Positions 25,851 through 34,764 of a DNA stretch of 64,000 nt are shown here, piece by piece (the first letter of the stretch is position 1; each line of letters starts with the position of its first letter). The stretch is from NCBI GenBank assembly GCA_013375495.1, contig JABXKC010000019.1:1-64000 (forward strand), written 5' to 3'. This DNA is from Promethearchaeota archaeon (lineage in GTDB: Archaea; Asgardarchaeota; Lokiarchaeia; Sigynarchaeales; SOKP01). The position numbers were made by a program, and so were the translations under genes. The notes below the pieces were generated by a model that saw nothing but the letters and a program-made list of their open reading frames with translations, made no database searches and had not been told where the DNA came from.

Positions 25851-26612
25851 ATGCTTGAAGCTGGAAAAGACGATAAATTCGTTGAACAAAGATTAACCGA
25901 AACTGCTTATCGCTCAAATAATTTTAATCTGATCCCTCCGATTATTGGAATAATTATTGCGGATCAGTATGGGAACACTATTACGGTCTTTGAGTATGAC
26001 TCAAATGACAACGATAAATATGGACCAATAAAATCTTATCTATCGAAAGATCACCAGAATTTTTTAGAGATTGACTTGGTTTCTATGTATTTAAGCTCGT
26101 TTAAGATTTTTGCCGGGCAAGCCAACATTAAAAACCTTTCTCACCTCGAAATTTACGGTTCCAACATTAAAGCTCAAATCTACTTCTTGCTTGAGAAATT
26201 TATGGCTATCATTTTTCTTAATTCCAACACAGACCTCAATTCAAAACAGAGAGCTCTCGTCATAAAGTATTGCGAAGATAAACTAATTAAGTATGATTCT
26301 GAATTTGGAAACTTTAACGACACAAGTTCTAGAGAAACCCTATCGATGCTTGAACAAAAGGGTAGAAAATGGTTGAAAAAATTCAATATCAGCTATATTC
26401 AGACTTATAAGAATTTATATTTAAGAAAACATGAAACAACTGAGGAATTAATGAACCAATTGGGTTTGATAATTGAGAGTGAGATAAATGAATACCTTAA
26501 CTATGTTCCGGATGATATAATTAATAATTTTTCTAAGGAATTAAAGAATAAAATACAAGATAAACTCTTTGAAATAAACCTAAATGAACCTGAGAAGTAT
26601 AAGAATGATTAA
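25851..26612 (+). CDS. Longin-like domain protein
   Basis: A protein of 253 residues. Residues 30-140 follow a longin-type beta-beta-alpha-beta-beta-beta-alpha order: GIIIADQYGNTITVFEY, a helix (LVSMYLSSFKIFAGQ), then LSHLEIYGSNIKAQIYFLLEKFMAIIFLNSN and a helix LNSKQRALVIKYCEDKL. The C-terminal 100 residues are charged helices. Longin and roadblock proteins pair with small GTPases in eukaryotes and Asgard archaea; the two Rab-like genes immediately downstream (convergent) fit this. The domain call is from pattern only. Confidence 0.5.
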   Translation: MLEAGKDDKFVEQRLTETAYRSNNFNLIPPIIGIIIADQYGNTITVFEYDSNDNDKYGPIKSYLSKDHQNFLEIDLVSMYLSSFKIFAGQANIKNLSHLEIYGSNIKAQIYFLLEKFMAIIFLNSNTDLNSKQRALVIKYCEDKLIKYDSEFGNFNDTSSRETLSMLEQKGRKWLKKFNISYIQTYKNLYLRKHETTEELMNQLGLIIESEINEYLNYVPDDIINNFSKELKNKIQDKLFEINLNEPEKYKND

Positions 26613-26660
26613 AATATTGAATTTATTATAATTGAATATATAAATATAAAATAAAGAATT

Positions 26661-27497
26661 TCAACCTTGAAATCTTAGTATTAGTGCAACCCCTATACCA
26701 TCAAGAATTTGCTGAAAGCGCTCATCTTCTATATTTCCTAATTCATAATAACTGGTTCCAATGTTCTTATTGAGAGCTAAAATTTCTTCGTAAGGCACAA
26801 CAGTTTTATTTCCCATAGCTATAAGTGCTACTGGTAGAGAAATTTCCTTCCGAAATTTTCCTTTGGTTTTAAATTTTAACCCTGTGCTTTCTTTAAGTTC
26901 ATTATAATATGTTTTAACCATATCAAAAGAATCTCGGTTTTCTTTATTAAACACTAGAATTGCCGCTGCTGCTCCCTTATAGAATTGGGGCCTTAAAAAA
27001 GCGAATCGTCTCTGACTTGTAACATCCCAGATCTGAAGTCTTATTAGGGATTTATCGTAAATTTCAATTAATTTAGTTAAAAAATTAACACCAATCACAT
27101 CTCTCTCAACTGCTATGAACGGTTTAGTTAAAGCACTAGGAAGATACTCGGATTGTTCTTTAGTTAGACCAAGAATTATTATTTTCAACTCGTGATCATA
27201 TTTTGTTCGCCATTCTCTAAAATTATTTAGAAATTTCTCATATCTCTGGATTTTTTTTCTTAGATCGTATAATTGGGTGCGTTGTTTCGGTGATAAAGGT
27301 ATTCCCATAACTCGACGCAGAACTGCTTCTGATTGCCCTGGGCTTATTGTCTTTTCATATATATCACTTATTTGAGAGGAAACCTCTTCAATATTAAACT
27401 CTTTAGATATTTTTGTGGTAGGAATACCGATTTTCTTAAAAAATACATTTAATTCATTTAATTGTTTATCGTTAAGTGTAATTATTTTAGAATTCAT
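26661..27497 (-). CDS. Rab-like pseudo-GTPase with N-terminal helical domain (copy 1)
   Basis: A protein of 278 residues. Residues 1-95 are helical (PGQSEAVLRRVMGIPLSPKQRTQL). The G domain follows Rab order: IIILGL, then GVNFLTKLIEIYDKSLIRLQIWDVTSQRRFAFLRPQFYKGAAAAILVF. The P-loop GxxxxGK[ST] is replaced by GLTKEQSEY, DxxG by DVTS, and NKxD by NKTV, so nucleotide hydrolysis and probably binding are lost. ATG 27497 is chosen because AAAGGAG precedes it; an ATG at 27548 lies in a repeat region. Related to the next gene. Confidence 0.7.
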   Translation of the reverse strand: MNSKIITLNDKQLNELNVFFKKIGIPTTKISKEFNIEEVSSQISDIYEKTISPGQSEAVLRRVMGIPLSPKQRTQLYDLRKKIQRYEKFLNNFREWRTKYDHELKIIILGLTKEQSEYLPSALTKPFIAVERDVIGVNFLTKLIEIYDKSLIRLQIWDVTSQRRFAFLRPQFYKGAAAAILVFNKENRDSFDMVKTYYNELKESTGLKFKTKGKFRKEISLPVALIAMGNKTVVPYEEILALNKNIGTSYYELGNIEDERFQQILDGIGVALILRFQG

Positions 27498-27528
27498 TTT
27501 TACGCTCCTTTTTTCTATTTTTTTCCCC

Positions 27529-27564
27529 ATTATTATTATTGACGTCAATTATTATTATTGACGT
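27529..27564. repeat. Direct repeat of ATTATTATTATTGACGT upstream of the pseudo-GTPase gene
   Basis: The 17-bp sequence ATTATTATTATTGACGT occurs at 27529-27545 and 27548-27564, 19 bp apart, just upstream of the chosen start at 27497. It may be a regulator site or a leader feature. Confidence 0.5.
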
Positions 27565-27750
27565 TTATTTATATAATTGACTATTAGATATTTAAATGTT
27601 TGTATAAAAAAATCAATGAAAAATAATATTGTTTATTGCAACAGAGTCATTTAGTATCCAAAAAAGAAGATTTGTTACTAATTTCAAGTATAAATATACT
27701 TAATAAAAAGTTAAAACTGATAATGGGGTTATTAATTTAATAAATAATTC

Positions 27751-28680
27751 TTAAAGTAATTGGTTTTGACACTTTACGAGCAATTCAAGAGATACTAGAT
27801 TAAATACATCATCAAATTCTTCTGCATTTATCTCTTTTTTATCAAAATATCTCGCACCTAATTCAATTGCTAAATAGGGCCCACCTTGCGAGGACATTAT
27901 TGGCTTCTCTCCTAAACCTACAAGAACCACTGGTGTATCAATTTGAATGTTTTTCATTTTCTTTAATTTAAACTTTAAGCTTGTTGCTTTTTTAAATTCC
28001 TCGTAGTACTTCTTAGTTAAAAGAAGGGAGTCTTTATTCCCTTTTTCGTAGATTAGGATAATAGCACTAGCTCCTTTATAATAGTGTTCTCTCAAGAACT
28101 CATATCTTTTATCTTCTGAGATATTCCAGAAATGCAATGTCGTCAGTGATTTATCGTAAGATTCTAATGTTTTTATATAAAAATCAACCCCTAATGTGTC
28201 TCTATGTCCCGATACTTTAGGGCGGAGAAGTACGTCAGAAAGTTTGTTTGATTGTTCATCGTTCAATCCAATTATAATCACTTTGAATACCTGATCAGGT
28301 TCTTTACCCCATGCTCCAAAATATGTTAGGAATTTTTCGTACCTTCTAATTTTTTTCCGTAATTCAGACAGTTGGGTACGCTCTGTATTAGCTAATTTTA
28401 TTCCCAGAATACGTTTTGTAAGTGCTTTAGCTTGTCCTTTACTAATAGATTTTTCATAGTTTTTAAATATAGTAGACGAAATTTGGGTTAATAACCAATT
28501 CATATTAACTTTTTGAATAGCAAGAGGAAGATTGTCTTCGAATTCTATTACTTTATCAAATTCAACTAATTCCTTATTTAAGTCAGTTATTAGTTCTTCT
28601 TTTGGATAATTAATTTTCTTTAAAAAATTTATTAACTTTGTTGCTTGAGAACCGTTTAGAGTCATGAAATTTTGGTTCAT
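27751..28680 (-). CDS. Rab-like pseudo-GTPase with N-terminal helical domain (copy 2)
   Basis: A protein of 309 residues, paralog of the preceding one: the helical region SKGQAKALTKRILGIKLANTERTQL matches that of copy 1, and the G-domain reads KVIIIGLNDEQSNKLS, GVDFYIKTLESYDKSLTTLHFWNISEDKRYEFLREHYYKGASAIILIY. The P-loop is lost in the same way (GLNDEQSN), DxxG reads NISE, and NKxD reads GEKP. ATG 28680 follows AAAGGTGA. Conservation of EQS in both copies suggests selection for a new function instead of decay. Confidence 0.7.
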   Translation of the reverse strand: MNQNFMTLNGSQATKLINFLKKINYPKEELITDLNKELVEFDKVIEFEDNLPLAIQKVNMNWLLTQISSTIFKNYEKSISKGQAKALTKRILGIKLANTERTQLSELRKKIRRYEKFLTYFGAWGKEPDQVFKVIIIGLNDEQSNKLSDVLLRPKVSGHRDTLGVDFYIKTLESYDKSLTTLHFWNISEDKRYEFLREHYYKGASAIILIYEKGNKDSLLLTKKYYEEFKKATSLKFKLKKMKNIQIDTPVVLVGLGEKPIMSSQGGPYLAIELGARYFDKKEINAEEFDDVFNLVSLELLVKCQNQLL

Positions 28681-28846
28681 TTCAATTTCACCTTTAATAA
28701 TTTTTAATTTCTCGTATTCGCCCATGCTACAAGTGGGCGCCCATAACTAGAATGAATGTTAAGATATTTAAATCTTTGTATTAAAAAATTTTCTCTGGAA
28801 AAAAAGCAAAAAAGGAGGCTTTCTCATCTAAATATTATCTATAGTA

Positions 28847-29041
28847 ATGAAAAAAACTATAAATAGTTTAGAAAATCTAGAAAGCTTGGAAAAACTTGAA
28901 AAGCTCTACGTTTTGTTTCTAGGTATGAATCCAATAGAGGGAGAAGACAAGCAATTCGCTAAAGATAATATTGAACGAGAAGAAGTAAAAAAATTGCTCC
29001 AATCTTACAGGGAATTGATGAAAGAAAAAGAAAGAGAGTAA
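28847..29041 (+). CDS. Small charged helical protein
   Basis: A protein of 64 residues, rich in Leu/Glu/Lys with a heptad-like start (INSLENLESLEKLEKL) and a charged C-terminal helix. A GGAGG lies about 25 nt upstream, too far to decide the start. It is likely a real small gene because the frame fills the space to the next stop, but nothing identifies its role. Confidence 0.4.
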   Translation: MKKTINSLENLESLEKLEKLYVLFLGMNPIEGEDKQFAKDNIEREEVKKLLQSYRELMKEKERE

Positions 29042-29050
29042 TTATTATTT

Positions 29051-29509
29051 CTATTTAAGGGGAAATAGGATTTCTGTTTGAAGTTCTTCGGGAGCTACCT
29101 CAGCAGGATCATTTAAATATATTTCGTAAGCAATTCCCGTTGCTTCATATCCTTTGTCTTGAATAAATTTAGCTAATGTTTCATACGCTGGCCTCATTTC
29201 ACTATATGGCCCTATATATAAGCCAGACGCATATTTTCCTGCTGGTATTTCACATGCTTCAATTTCATGCTTAGGAGGAATCTTCTTAGGGACAGGAACC
29301 CCAATCTCTATATCTAAATTTGCCATGTCCATGTTGTAATAGGCAACAAATGGAGGACCACTCATTTCTTCATTTAATTGACCGAGGTACTGCATGATTG
29401 TCCCCCAGTTCTTACCTAATACTTGGGGTAAATTCTGGACAGAACTAGTAGTTCTTATCGATAGAGTATTTTGAGCGACGCGCTCAATAATTTTACATTT
29501 AAAACTCAT
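29051..29509 (-). CDS. GyrI-like small-molecule-binding domain protein
   Basis: A protein of 152 residues with the SHS2-duplicated GyrI/AraC effector-binding fold: KIIERVAQNTLSIR at the start, GPPFVAYYN, DIEIGVPVP, CEIPAGKYASGLYIGPYSEM and a final ELQTEILFPL. Stand-alone GyrI proteins bind or hydrolyse small hydrophobic compounds. The downstream MFS transporter on the same strand might share a substrate, which is inference. Confidence 0.8.
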   Translation of the reverse strand: MSFKCKIIERVAQNTLSIRTTSSVQNLPQVLGKNWGTIMQYLGQLNEEMSGPPFVAYYNMDMANLDIEIGVPVPKKIPPKHEIEACEIPAGKYASGLYIGPYSEMRPAYETLAKFIQDKGYEATGIAYEIYLNDPAEVAPEELQTEILFPLK

Positions 29510-29629
29510 ACAATTAAACCTTTTTTTATGATAGTCTCTTTTAGTCTAATCTAATTATTATTTTTTGTTGTGATAAAAACTTTTTTAATTATATCTCAGT
29601 AATAAAAAAGTAATTTTTAAGTAAAAAAG

Positions 29630-30883
29630 TTAGTCCTTGAAATATTTTGCCAAAAACCATACTTCAATAACCAAACCTACTAGCCCTACAACAAAAGGAG
29701 CAGTGTAATTTATATTTTCGGCAAGAAAGCCTCCAATCGCTCCAGTAGGCAACATACCAATTCCTCTGATAAATGTTACAATTCCATAAGATAAAGCTTT
29801 CCTGTTATCATCTAAATTAGTTAATGTCATCTGCTCTGAGGGAATAAAAGTAGTAACTGCAATTCCAAAAAAGATTTGTCCGATGATCAATCCCGGAAAA
29901 AGGAATATTGTAATTCCTTGAGACCATAATATCGATGCTAAAATGTTCATGGAAAAAAATACCATTCCGAAAAATTGGCTTATAATTAAACATTTTTTTC
30001 TGCCAATTTTATCTGCAATTCTCCCAGCGGGAATTTGAGATACCATGTTTGAGATTTGAAACCATAGAGCTATAAATGCGATATTTGAATCTAAGAAGTT
30101 ATAATTAGCTTTTAGTCCAGCGTTATAAACAGATAATACTATTCCCCATACAAAAACATCAAAAGCAAAGAAAAAAGTTGCTACCTTTATTTTCGGATTT
30201 TGAAAGAGTCTAGTTGATTTTTTTTGATTAAAATCTATTGGCTTAGCATCCTCTCGTACAGAGGTAACATTCGAGGAATTTGGAGTTCTAATTATAAAAA
30301 TCAGGATAAACCATTCGATAATTAGAATGATACTAAAAATCATAAAATAAACTCTGGAATTTAAAACGAGGTTCAGCATTACGAAATACGTACCTCCAAT
30401 AGCTCCTCCAAAATATGCGAAAAATATAAGCCCGTACATAATTCCCTTCTTAGATCCACCACTGTTTTCGGATACGAAAATTTGAAAATTTAAACTATTA
30501 ACCATAGCTCCTAACACATAAATAAGGACTCCTACTATAAGAATTGGGATACTATTTGAGAAAACTAATATTGTTAATCCGAACGCAAAGATCGGAGGAC
30601 CAAATAGCCAAATTGTTTTAATCCCGTATTTATCAGATAGTTTACCTATAAGAGGCATAGGTAGAAACTGCATTATGTTTGAGATCGAAATTATAATACC
30701 GGTGTAAAAAAGGGATTCCCCTGTAAACTCATATATAAAAGGTTGGAGAACGACGTTAAATGCACTAAATCCAAATCCATGAATTAGATTCATAATGATC
30801 TGGGACCATAGATTTCTCATTTTTACCCCGTTTGATTTTTCCGATTTAGGAATGCTCTCCGATATTTTTTCTCCACTTTTCAT
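29630..30883 (-). CDS. Major facilitator superfamily transporter
   Basis: A protein of 417 residues with about 12 membrane helices, the loop 2-3 motif GKLSDKYGIKTIW and the equivalent in the second half GRIADKIGRKKC. An alternative start at ATG 30820 (MRNLWS) has GGGGT upstream and would remove a charged 21-residue leader. The promoter region contains the inverted repeat at 30915-30939. Substrate unknown. Confidence 0.88.
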   Translation of the reverse strand: MKSGEKISESIPKSEKSNGVKMRNLWSQIIMNLIHGFGFSAFNVVLQPFIYEFTGESLFYTGIIISISNIMQFLPMPLIGKLSDKYGIKTIWLFGPPIFAFGLTILVFSNSIPILIVGVLIYVLGAMVNSLNFQIFVSENSGGSKKGIMYGLIFFAYFGGAIGGTYFVMLNLVLNSRVYFMIFSIILIIEWFILIFIIRTPNSSNVTSVREDAKPIDFNQKKSTRLFQNPKIKVATFFFAFDVFVWGIVLSVYNAGLKANYNFLDSNIAFIALWFQISNMVSQIPAGRIADKIGRKKCLIISQFFGMVFFSMNILASILWSQGITIFLFPGLIIGQIFFGIAVTTFIPSEQMTLTNLDDNRKALSYGIVTFIRGIGMLPTGAIGGFLAENINYTAPFVVGLVGLVIEVWFLAKYFKD

Positions 30884-30914
30884 TAAATATTTAAATAGAT
30901 TATAGCTTAAATCG

Positions 30915-30939
30915 TTTGTCCTCTGCGAAGTTGGACAAA
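30915..30939. promoter_or_regulatory. Inverted repeat TTTGTCC/GGACAAA between divergent genes
   Basis: TTTGTCC (30915-30921) and GGACAAA (30933-30939), 11 bp apart, lie between the MFS gene (minus) and the small gene at 31035 (plus). A candidate operator. Confidence 0.5.
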
Positions 30940-31034
30940 TTCGATTATATGTACATATTTTTCAGTTCGAAATAAAAAAGTTAATATAAATGAAGTGTTT
31001 AAATTTAATTTAAAACTGAAGGATTGAAACTATT

Positions 31035-31412
31035 ATGTATCAAATTGAAAAAATTAATGATACCTGTTTTTATATAAAAGCAACTGGCACCTTTCCGCCT
31101 CCTGTAGCAGAAAGATTTATAAAAGAATTTGGGGATCTAACGAATAATATTCCCGATAAATTGAGTATAATTGTTGATGTAGCTGATGCAATCCTTTTAA
31201 GCATTGATTCCATTGAAATAATCTTAGAACTCTTAAAAAGAAATAATGAAAGACTTTTTAGATCTGCTTTTATAATCAAAAAAAATCCACCTTTAAGCGA
31301 AGAATTTAAATATCTCTTAGAGAGTGCGAAATCTCCTAAACGAAAAATTGTATCCAATATTGAGGAAGCGAAAGAATGGATTGGGATTGAAAAAATCGTG
31401 TTTAAGCAGTAA
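31035..31412 (+). CDS. Small STAS/SpoIIAA-like protein
   Basis: A protein of 125 residues with alternating strands and helices: CFYIKATGTF, a helix (AERFIKEFGDL), then LSIIVDVADAILLSIDSIEIILELLK and FRSAFIIKKN. This resembles SpoIIAA-like/STAS folds, but no phosphorylatable serine is clearly conserved. ATG 31035 follows AAGGATTG. Confidence 0.5.
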   Translation: MYQIEKINDTCFYIKATGTFPPPVAERFIKEFGDLTNNIPDKLSIIVDVADAILLSIDSIEIILELLKRNNERLFRSAFIIKKNPPLSEEFKYLLESAKSPKRKIVSNIEEAKEWIGIEKIVFKQ

Positions 31413-31437
31413 TGCTGAGATATTTTTATCTTCTGGA

Positions 31438-32241
31438 TTAATTATCGATTCCTAACCTTTTCTTGCACAATTCAATAGCCTTTGGATTATTATCTATCCC
31501 GATCCATTTTCTATTTAATTTTATAGCAGCGGCTATAGTTGTTCCAGATCCACAGAAGAAATCGGCAACAATATCCTCCTCTTTAGACGAAGCCATAATA
31601 ATTCTGTTAAGTAATTTTTCTGGTTTTTCGGTTGGATAACCATGATATTCTTTAGATCTTGTGATAGTTTGATATGAAAAGATATCGTTCCAGACATCGC
31701 CAACTAAAATTCCGGGACTTTCGTCCAAATACTGCTTTCCTTCTCTTCGTTTTCTATAGAGACGTCCATCTTCGTCTTTATATCTAAACATTTTTTTAAT
31801 ATAATCTTCTCGATAAGGTAGATATTGCTTATTAAATGTGAAATCGTCTGATTTCGAGTAATACAGAATTGTATCATGCTGACGCACCCAACCCTTCACT
31901 TGACTTTTAAAACCCGAAACGCTACCTACATTCCATATAATTTCCCTTCGAAAATTTTTTCTTTCAAAAATGTCATCACATATCAGTTTTAGATCGAATA
32001 CAGCATTAGCATCGCAATGTAAGTAAAAACTGCCAGTCCTTTTAAGGATTCGATGTATTTCTTTAATTCTTAATGTCATAAAATCTAAATATTCTGTTAA
32101 AGAGCTCCATAAATCAGAAAATTCTTTATAATCGACACCACTATAGAAAGGGGGATCAATATATATAAGATCGATTATTTCTGAATCCAACTTCCTCATA
32201 AATTCTAGATTTTCTGCCAGATAAACAGTATTTAATTTCAT
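31438..32241 (-). CDS. Site-specific DNA methyltransferase (N4-C / N6-A, beta-type order)
   Basis: A protein of 267 residues. The catalytic motif IDPPF (residues 28-32) comes before the SAM-binding motif DFFCGSGTT near residue 230, the circular order of beta-class enzymes. The middle region (HCDANAVFDLKLICDDIF, REIIWNVGSVSG, HYPTEKPEKLL-like YPTEKPEKLL) fits type II/III methyltransferases. No restriction enzyme gene is adjacent, so it may be solitary. Its start lies only 18 bp from the divergent start at 32259. Confidence 0.9.
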   Translation of the reverse strand: MKLNTVYLAENLEFMRKLDSEIIDLIYIDPPFYSGVDYKEFSDLWSSLTEYLDFMTLRIKEIHRILKRTGSFYLHCDANAVFDLKLICDDIFERKNFRREIIWNVGSVSGFKSQVKGWVRQHDTILYYSKSDDFTFNKQYLPYREDYIKKMFRYKDEDGRLYRKRREGKQYLDESPGILVGDVWNDIFSYQTITRSKEYHGYPTEKPEKLLNRIIMASSKEEDIVADFFCGSGTTIAAAIKLNRKWIGIDNNPKAIELCKKRLGIDN

Positions 32242-32258
32242 GCGAGAATTATATAAGA

Positions 32259-32663
32259 ATGAACATTAATATAATTATAATGAAGAAAGAAAGGTTAAAT
32301 AAGAATTTCTTGGATGAGTTTCAAGAATACAACTTCTCGATTATAAAGGAGACTAAAATCTTTTTAGTAGGTTCGATTCGATTTAAAGAATATTTTATTA
32401 AATTGGAGTCGATATTACAAATTATGTACAAAAAACTTGTAGGAATTTGTTCTGTCGATGGATTGTTAAATAAAGATAAGTTTAGTGAAGAAGAATGGGA
32501 CAAATTACAAGAGATAGCTTTAATGAAATTAAACGAGCAAGAAGCAATTTTAGTCATTGATGTTGATAACTATATCGGGGTTCAATCAAGAGAAGAAATT
32601 GAATATTTCAAGTTCACATTGCATAAACCGGTATATTATTTGTCTGGACTTAAAAATGATTAA
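32259..32663 (+). CDS. Nucleoside 2-deoxyribosyltransferase-like / TIR-like fold protein
   Basis: A protein of 134 residues with a Rossmann-like start (KIFLVGSIRFKEYF), a middle helix and AILVIDVDNYIGVQSREEIEYFKFTLHKPVYYLSG, the layout of small deoxyribosyltransferase-like proteins, with a Glu in the helix after the acidic loop. A second ATG at 32280 may be the true start. The promoter must lie inside the divergent methyltransferase gene. Confidence 0.5.
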   Translation: MNINIIIMKKERLNKNFLDEFQEYNFSIIKETKIFLVGSIRFKEYFIKLESILQIMYKKLVGICSVDGLLNKDKFSEEEWDKLQEIALMKLNEQEAILVIDVDNYIGVQSREEIEYFKFTLHKPVYYLSGLKND

Positions 32664-32825
32664 TTTCTGTAATTTAATATTTAGAATACCCTAAAATACT
32701 AATAATCTAACTCTCAAAAATCATTAATTTGGTAAAGTCGTAATTTATTAAAGGTTAAAATAGATTTTAATCATAATTAAATAAATTGGAAACATTAACG
32801 ACCACACTCACGGGTTAAAACTAAA

Positions 32826-33806
32826 ATGGAATTGTTCCAAGTGTTTTGGGACGATCAAAAGAAACTTTTTTTAGAATTCGAAAAGAACGATGAAGAGCAA
32901 GTTCTATTTCTTCCTGAAAAGATAAATAGGTTAAATATCCGATTTGAAATTTCAAAAATAGTCAAACAAGAGATTTACTTCAAGCAATCTCCATCGTTAG
33001 TTTCCATTAAAAAAATTTATCATTCAAATGATTATTTAGGTTTTTCTATCGAATTAGATGAGATTCACGGATATACAGATATCCAAATTAAGATTTTAAG
33101 ATTAACAATTTATTTATACTCCGGTCAGAGAATTGAGTATACTTTTTCAGAAAAATTCAATGTATCTGATATATGGATAAACGATGATTGCTATGCTGGT
33201 TTCCAATTCGTCGATTTAAGCTTACCTAAAAATCAGAGAAAAAAAATAACTCGAGAAAGAGTAGTTCAAGCAACAAAAACGGATTTTAATCAGAAGAAAG
33301 AAGAGAAAACAGTTATTTATGAGAAGAGGAGTGTTGAAAGCATTCCAACGGACCAGTCTGTAATTTCAATGATGAATGAGAGTAACATAACTTTAAAAAA
33401 TATTGAGAAGCATTTAGCAAGCCTTGCATTAACCTTACAGAACATGCCTGCCAATCCAATTTCTTACGGCCCACCCTCTGGAGTCCCTCAGAGAATTTCT
33501 GGGCCTGGTATCGAAAGAATTAAAGGACCAGAGGTACAATCGCTAATACAAGGTCGGGGATCCTCAGCCAAACTTCTAGTAATAAAGGAAATGAAAACAA
33601 TTTTCAGAGAAACCACTGAGAAAAATAGTGGTTTCAGTATTAAGGATATTCTAAAACCAATGGATGAAAAAGAACTTCAATCCATTACATTAAGCGAAGA
33701 AGAACTCATTAAAAAGGAAGAAGAATCAATTAATAACCAAATTAAACGATTTAGAAAACAACAAGAAGAAAAAATCAAGTTAGAGCAGTTAAAAGAACCC
33801 AAATAA
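32826..33806 (+). CDS. Uncharacterised protein with beta-rich N-domain and helical tail
   Basis: A protein of 326 residues. Residues 1-140 are strand-rich (LFLEFEKNDEEQVLFLP, LRLTIYLYSGQRIEYTF). The middle is low complexity with Gly/Pro/Ser (PISYGPPSGVPQRISGPG) and the C-terminus is a charged helix (KKEEESINNQIKRFRKQQEEK). No homology recognised. It precedes the GPN GTPase by about 110 bp. Confidence 0.5.
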   Translation: MELFQVFWDDQKKLFLEFEKNDEEQVLFLPEKINRLNIRFEISKIVKQEIYFKQSPSLVSIKKIYHSNDYLGFSIELDEIHGYTDIQIKILRLTIYLYSGQRIEYTFSEKFNVSDIWINDDCYAGFQFVDLSLPKNQRKKITRERVVQATKTDFNQKKEEKTVIYEKRSVESIPTDQSVISMMNESNITLKNIEKHLASLALTLQNMPANPISYGPPSGVPQRISGPGIERIKGPEVQSLIQGRGSSAKLLVIKEMKTIFRETTEKNSGFSIKDILKPMDEKELQSITLSEEELIKKEEESINNQIKRFRKQQEEKIKLEQLKEPK

Positions 33807-33915
33807 TCTTTTCAACCTTAATTCTTTAATTTCTATTAACGCTAATCATTGTTAGTTTTATTATAAATCTTTAATTAGCTTTAACTATTAAATAATAAAT
33901 GAGGACATAAAACTC

Positions 33916-34710
33916 ATTAGAGTTGAGAAAAAGATTTTATTAAATTACTTTATAGGGACAGCTGGCAGTGGCAAAAGTTCTTTAACCGGTTTATTTAAGG
34001 ATTATGTTACAAACCGAGATCCAGAAATCTCAGCAATAACTGTTAACTTAGATCCTGGTGTTAAAGTAATGCCATACAATCCAGATATAGATATTAGGGA
34101 TTTCATTGTTCTTGAAGAAGTAATGAATGAATATGGATTGGGTCCAAATGGTGCTATGATCTTAGCATCTGATTTAATGGTTAATTTTTTGGACGATTTA
34201 AGGGACGAAATTGACGAGTATAATCCTGATTGGGTCTTTGTAGATACTGCGGGACAGCTTGAGTTATTTGCTTTTAGAGAAACGGGACCATTGATAGCTA
34301 GTACATTAGGTTTTGGTTCGATTCAGCGGGCTGTATCTTTCCTTTTTGATTCAAATTTTGTGCTAAGACCGAACGGTTTTATATCAACTCTACTATTAGC
34401 TGCCTCTGTGCAATTTAGATTTAGAAATATATCCCAAATTAATGTACTATCTAAAGTAGACCTGTTAAGCGAAGATCAAATTGAAATGATAATAAATTGG
34501 AGCCAAGATTTTAAAGCTTTAGAGGATTCTACAAATGAAAGAGAAAGTGGACTGATAAGAGAACTATCTATGTTAATTTCAGATGTATTTACTCAATTGG
34601 GATCCACTTCTGAATTAATACCATGTTCAATAAAAGAAGAGAGAGGATTAGATCTCTTATTTGGTTATTTACAAAGATTATTTGATTCAGATAAATCAAA
34701 GTTTTATTGA
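33916..34710 (+). CDS. GPN-loop GTPase
   Basis: The frame shows all GPN GTPase marks: P-loop FIGTAGSGKSS, VNLDPGVK, the signature GLGPNGA, DTAGQLELF (G3) and SKVDLL (G4). In eukaryotes GPN proteins assemble RNA polymerase II; archaeal ones are single homologs. No ATG, GTG or TTG lies in frame before the P-loop (the next is ATG 34069, inside the domain). ATT 33916 is given as a nominal start. TTG 33923 would fit (MRKKILLNYF) if the A5 run 33928-33932 had one more A, so a sequencing indel is likely. Confidence 0.8.
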   Translation: MRVEKKILLNYFIGTAGSGKSSLTGLFKDYVTNRDPEISAITVNLDPGVKVMPYNPDIDIRDFIVLEEVMNEYGLGPNGAMILASDLMVNFLDDLRDEIDEYNPDWVFVDTAGQLELFAFRETGPLIASTLGFGSIQRAVSFLFDSNFVLRPNGFISTLLLAASVQFRFRNISQINVLSKVDLLSEDQIEMIINWSQDFKALEDSTNERESGLIRELSMLISDVFTQLGSTSELIPCSIKEERGLDLLFGYLQRLFDSDKSKFY

Positions 34711-34764
34711 ATTAGTGAATTTATATATCAAATAAGTTAATATAATATTGGTTTGAATCAAAGT

